From Lentimicrobium sp. (GTDB lineage Bacteria > Bacteroidota > Bacteroidia > Bacteroidales > Lentimicrobiaceae), in NCBI GenBank assembly GCA_013336205.1, contig JAAXUD010000079.1, positions 1-8,775 of the forward strand: DNA of 8,775 bases. Reading direction: 5' to 3'. The translations under genes and the position numbers were made by a program. The notes below the pieces were generated by a model. That model saw only the letters and a list, made by a program, of their open reading frames with translations. It had not been told where the DNA came from and searched no databases. Below are positions 6,243 through 8,775 of this stretch, piece by piece (position 1 is the stretch's first letter; every line of letters starts with the position of its first letter).

Positions 6243-7426
6243 AATATATTAATCAGGTTGTGACAGTCACACGGTGGGAATTCAGGCGGTTTTTCAAGCC
6301 TAAGAATGAAGCCATGGGGATAGTGATTATGCTTATAATATCCGTGATTTTTTTTGTCGGAGGTCGGTTTGCTTTTTCTGATTCGGGTGAAAAACCTGTG
6401 TTAACCATGCTTCAACAGGCCGACACTGCCCTGGTTAAGCGGCTTTCAGCTGATTTTAAAACAGAGATGATACCCGAAGCACAAAAATCATTGGTGCTTG
6501 GTCGCATCACGAAAGAGAAGGAGGGCATTTTGCTCGTGGAAGAAGGCAGTACCTTTATTATTCATGCCTACAAGAAAACAAGAGTTCTGAAAAAGCTGAA
6601 AACAGCACTCGATGACCATCACAAAACGCGCATGATGCAGGTGAAGGGATTAAGTGAGGCCGATTTGTCAGTAGTTCTTTCACCTGCCCCGGTTAAGGAG
6701 TCGCTTATATATGCCGACAACTCAAATAACAGAATTGTCCTTGCTTTTTTCTTTGCCGGTCTTATGATTCTGGCGGTGTTTCTGAGCTTCGCCTACCAGT
6801 TTACAGCCATTACCGGTGAAAAACAGTTGAAAATAACCGAACAGATTGTATCAGCCATCAGCCCTCAGGTATGGATGGATGGCAAAATTTTCGGCATCAC
6901 CTTAACCGGATTGTCATCTATGTTAACCTATTCGGTGCTGGGCATCATCGGCGGCGTGTTGTTTTTTCAGTTTACCGGTGTGCCGGTCTCAACCATTAAA
7001 GGCTATCTGCACCTGCCATCCATTTTATTGTTCATCCCTTTTGCACTGACCGGTATCCTGATCTGGAATGCCCTGCTGGCCGCCATTGCTTCGGTAATCA
7101 CCGACCCCAACAATTCGGGTAAAAGTGGTTTGATGATGTTGCCCCTGTTGTTTGTGATTGCTTCTTTTCTGGTAACCCGCGATCCCGACAGCCGGCTGGC
7201 TGTTTTTCTTTCCTGGTTTCCGCTGACTTCCGCAACCGCCATGCCGATGCGGTGGGCTGTTACTGAGGTGGGATTTTGGCAGCCTGCCGGTTCATTTTTT
7301 ATTTTGATGCTAACCTTTTACCTGCTCCGCAAACTGGCTGCTAAAGTGTTCCGGGTGTCCGTTCTTATGAGTGGGAAGGAACCCTCGTGGGGTGAAATAT
7401 TCAGACTAATTAAGAGCCCCCGGTAA
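6239..7426 (+). CDS. ABC-2 type permease, NatB-like
   Basis: This is a 395-residue membrane subunit. The frame is open further upstream, but ATG 6239 is chosen because it overlaps the ATPase TGA as ATGA (translational coupling) and yields an N-terminus typical of the family (MKYINQVVTVTRWEFRRFF). Likely membrane helices lie at ~26-46, 165-187, 218-245, 259-287, 296-312 and 348-364, with a ~118-residue soluble loop between the first two, as in NatB/COG1668 proteins. The conserved cytoplasmic coupling stretch is seen at ~191-219 (ITGEKQLKITEQIVSAISP, then DGKIFG), and the FPLTSATAMPMRW motif at ~337-349. It pairs with the preceding ATPase to form an exporter at the inner membrane; drug, ion or other substrate cannot be told from sequence. 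The upstream part of the open frame (6095-6238) is a shadow of the ATPase gene. Confidence 0.9.
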   Translation: MKYINQVVTVTRWEFRRFFKPKNEAMGIVIMLIISVIFFVGGRFAFSDSGEKPVLTMLQQADTALVKRLSADFKTEMIPEAQKSLVLGRITKEKEGILLVEEGSTFIIHAYKKTRVLKKLKTALDDHHKTRMMQVKGLSEADLSVVLSPAPVKESLIYADNSNNRIVLAFFFAGLMILAVFLSFAYQFTAITGEKQLKITEQIVSAISPQVWMDGKIFGITLTGLSSMLTYSVLGIIGGVLFFQFTGVPVSTIKGYLHLPSILLFIPFALTGILIWNALLAAIASVITDPNNSGKSGLMMLPLLFVIASFLVTRDPDSRLAVFLSWFPLTSATAMPMRWAVTEVGFWQPAGSFFILMLTFYLLRKLAAKVFRVSVLMSGKEPSWGEIFRLIKSPR

Positions 7427-7457
7427 TATGAATTCGCCGGTTCTCAGAATAGTATGG

Positions 7458-7486
7458 TAAGTTGAAGTGTCGGGTACGCTAACTTA
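7458..7486. terminator. Hairpin between convergent genes, possible bidirectional terminator
   Basis: Bases 7458-7463 (TAAGTT) pair with 7481-7486 (AACTTA), and 7466-7470 (AGTGT) pair with 7476-7480 (ACGCT, one G-T pair). This gives an 11-bp stem with a 2-base bulge and a 5-base loop (CGGGT). It sits in the 66-base gap between the ends of the permease and the response regulator genes, where a terminator shared by both strands is expected. Neither side is followed by a clear T-run, so the call rests on position and pairing. Confidence 0.4.
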
Positions 7487-7492
7487 AAGAAG

Positions 7493-8179
7493 TCAGGATT
7501 TATCGACCCATTTGTGCTGATAAGCCAAAGAAATCACTTGTGCCCTGGAGTTAACATGCAATTTTGCATAAATATTTGCAATGTGTTTTCGGATGGTGAG
7601 GGTATTTATATCCAAAATCTCAGCTATTCGCTTGGCATCATATCCATTTACCAGGTTTTGCAGTACTTCCCGTTCCCTGTCTGTAAGCTGGCTCAGTATT
7701 TCATTGTTTTCCAGGGCATCAGCCTGTGGTTTATTCAGCATTCTCAATGCTTTACGTGCAATGGCCGGACTCATCGGGGCTCCCCCGTATTCCAGTATTT
7801 CAGTAATTGCATCATAAATAGATAAGAAGTTTGCATGTTTTAGTAAATAGCCTATGGCTCCGGCTTTTATGGCTTCAAAAATATAATCTTCATCTTCAAA
7901 TACGGTTAAAACAATATAATTAATGGCATTGCTGTGAGCGTGTGCCAATTTAATGGTATCAATACCATTCATTCCCGGCATTTGAATATCCATAAATACA
8001 ACTGCAGGCAATAAGTTAGTGGGCATGCCCTTAATTTTATCTAAATATTCTTCCCCCGAAGAAGCCAGAATCGTTAGTTTCAAATCAGGAAAATGTTGGA
8101 TATTTTGCACAAAATTGCGCTGATTTACATAGTTGTCTTCAACCAGCCCGATTCTGATATGTTTTACTTCACTTTCCAC
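7493..8179 (-). CDS. Response regulator, NarL/LuxR family (REC-HTH)
   Basis: This 228-residue transcription factor is activated by phosphorylation. The receiver domain (~7-125) shows the acidic pair Glu14-Asp15 (VEDN), phosphoacceptor Asp64 (FMDIQMPGMNG), Thr92 (LTVF) and Lys114 (LLKHA), all where required. The LuxR-type helix-turn-helix spans ~163-222 (LTDREREVLQNLVNGYDAKR, then RIAEIL, then TLTIRKHIANIYAKL as recognition helix). The start is a GTG at 8177-8179 on the minus strand; no in-frame ATG precedes the receiver domain, and an in-frame stop lies seven codons upstream. It follows the kinase gene by 35 bases in the same orientation, so the two form an operon and a cognate pair. Target genes are unknown; the convergent ABC genes are candidates only by position. 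Confidence 0.92.
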   Translation of the reverse strand: MESEVKHIRIGLVEDNYVNQRNFVQNIQHFPDLKLTILASSGEEYLDKIKGMPTNLLPAVVFMDIQMPGMNGIDTIKLAHAHSNAINYIVLTVFEDEDYIFEAIKAGAIGYLLKHANFLSIYDAITEILEYGGAPMSPAIARKALRMLNKPQADALENNEILSQLTDREREVLQNLVNGYDAKRIAEILDINTLTIRKHIANIYAKLHVNSRAQVISLAYQHKWVDKS

Positions 8180-8214
8180 CGTTACAAAGCTTTGGTATTA
8201 AATAGTTACAACAT

Positions 8215-8775
8215 TTATTCTGAAGTATTACTTTTAAATAATACCTCAATTCCGGAAGGTTCAATCCGGTTCCAGATTACCTTAAAATTGCCGGCATTTG
8301 CCCTGAGTTTCAAATTCCCGATTCCATTCCCTTCCATTGGATTGTCAACATCAAATCCTACTCCATTGTCAGTAATACTTACCTGCCATTCATTGCTGTC
8401 AGCGCATTGAAAATGAATTCTTATCTCGGAACATTTACTATGTTTCAATGCATTGTTCAACGCCTCTTTCATCATTAAAAACAGATGCAGAATTTTGATA
8501 GGCGTTAATGCGGTGTCTTCATCTATATTTTCAGTAATGAAATATTTTATGTTGGGGTAGTTTTTCATTACCCGCTGTATCCAAAGCTTAAAACGATCCG
8601 CCAGGTTGATAAAAAGTAGTTTTTCGTTTTTTAACACCCAGATGGTGTCGTTCAGGTGGTTCATAATTTCAGTGGCATTGGTATCCAATTGCGTCAATAC
8701 CTCTTCATGTTCAATATTCCCATCTTTAAAATACTTAACCCCCGAACAGATAGCGGCAACGTGAGTCCCCAGGTT
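8215..8775 (-). CDS. Sensor histidine kinase, C-terminal part (5' end outside window)
   Basis: The frame is open from the window edge to the TAA at 8215-8217, giving 186 residues; the TTG at 8695-8697 is internal. The fragment opens NLGTHVAAI, which fits the region just after the phosphoacceptor in HisKA_3-type kinases (H-D-N-L-G), so the His probably lies only two residues outside the window. The HATPase domain is complete: N-box with Glu104 and Asn107/108 (MMKEALNNALKHS), G1 box DNGVGFD (136-142) and G2 box GNGIGNLKLRA (~149-159). The segment between, with NDTIWVLKN at ~42-50, is typical of Bacteroidota NarX/LytS-like kinases. The sensory N-terminus cannot be seen, so the signal is unknown. 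It would autophosphorylate and pass phosphate to Asp64 of the regulator encoded downstream. Confidence 0.9.
   Translation of the reverse strand, partial: NLGTHVAAICSGVKYFKDGNIEHEEVLTQLDTNATEIMNHLNDTIWVLKNEKLLFINLADRFKLWIQRVMKNYPNIKYFITENIDEDTALTPIKILHLFLMMKEALNNALKHSKCSEIRIHFQCADSNEWQVSITDNGVGFDVDNPMEGNGIGNLKLRANAGNFKVIWNRIEPSGIEVLFKSNTSE

Noticed and set aside
8093..8410. Plus-strand frame of 105 codons across the kinase/regulator junction
   Set aside because: It is antisense to two well-supported genes and has no domain or signal features.

Overview
The window looks like a chromosomal segment from a member of the Bacteroidota (Bacteroidetes), probably an environmental or anaerobic, Bacteroidales-like lineage. 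The evidence is three proteins ending in type IX secretion (T9SS) type A C-terminal sorting domains (motif F-P-N-P plus a terminal basic/hydrophobic strand), a FISUMP-domain lipoprotein, A-rich translation starts without Shine-Dalgarno sequences, and a NarL-type response regulator paired with a histidine kinase whose first visible residues fit the H-D-N-L-G context.

Layout. (1) Positions 2-4935, plus strand: four exported-protein genes in a row. They are the 3' part of a secreted protein of unrecognised family with a T9SS tail; a six-repeat Asp-box (BNR-like) beta-propeller with a T9SS tail; a FISUMP-domain lipoprotein; and, after a 323-base gap, a right-handed parallel beta-helix protein with a T9SS tail. 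(2) Positions 5319-7426, plus strand: a translationally coupled pair (ATGA overlap) encoding a NatA-like ABC ATPase and a NatB-like ABC-2 permease. (3) Positions 7493-8775, minus strand and convergent to the ABC pair: a NarL/LuxR-family response regulator (GTG start) and, upstream of it in the same operon, the C-terminal part of its sensor histidine kinase, which runs off the window.

The two long non-coding gaps (2825-3147 and 4936-5318) hold most of the unexplained structure. The first has a 9-bp tandem repeat and an inverted array of CTTAGTG/CACTAAG units with a 13-bp stem. The second has a diverged palindromic element of the TGTCA...TTGAGC / GCTCA...TGACA kind and an AT-rich 12-bp hairpin. 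Both look like intergenic dispersed repeats rather than genes.

How the genes work together. The surface-protein genes are probably independent T9SS or lipoprotein cargo; nothing shows that they form one pathway. The ABC pair is an export or ion-extrusion type transporter of unknown substrate. The two-component pair is convergent to it and need not control it. I see no CRISPR array, transposase, phage gene, tRNA or rRNA, and no strong case for a new defence or mobile system. The best leads are the unrecognised His-rich secreted domain at the left edge and the two intergenic repeat elements.
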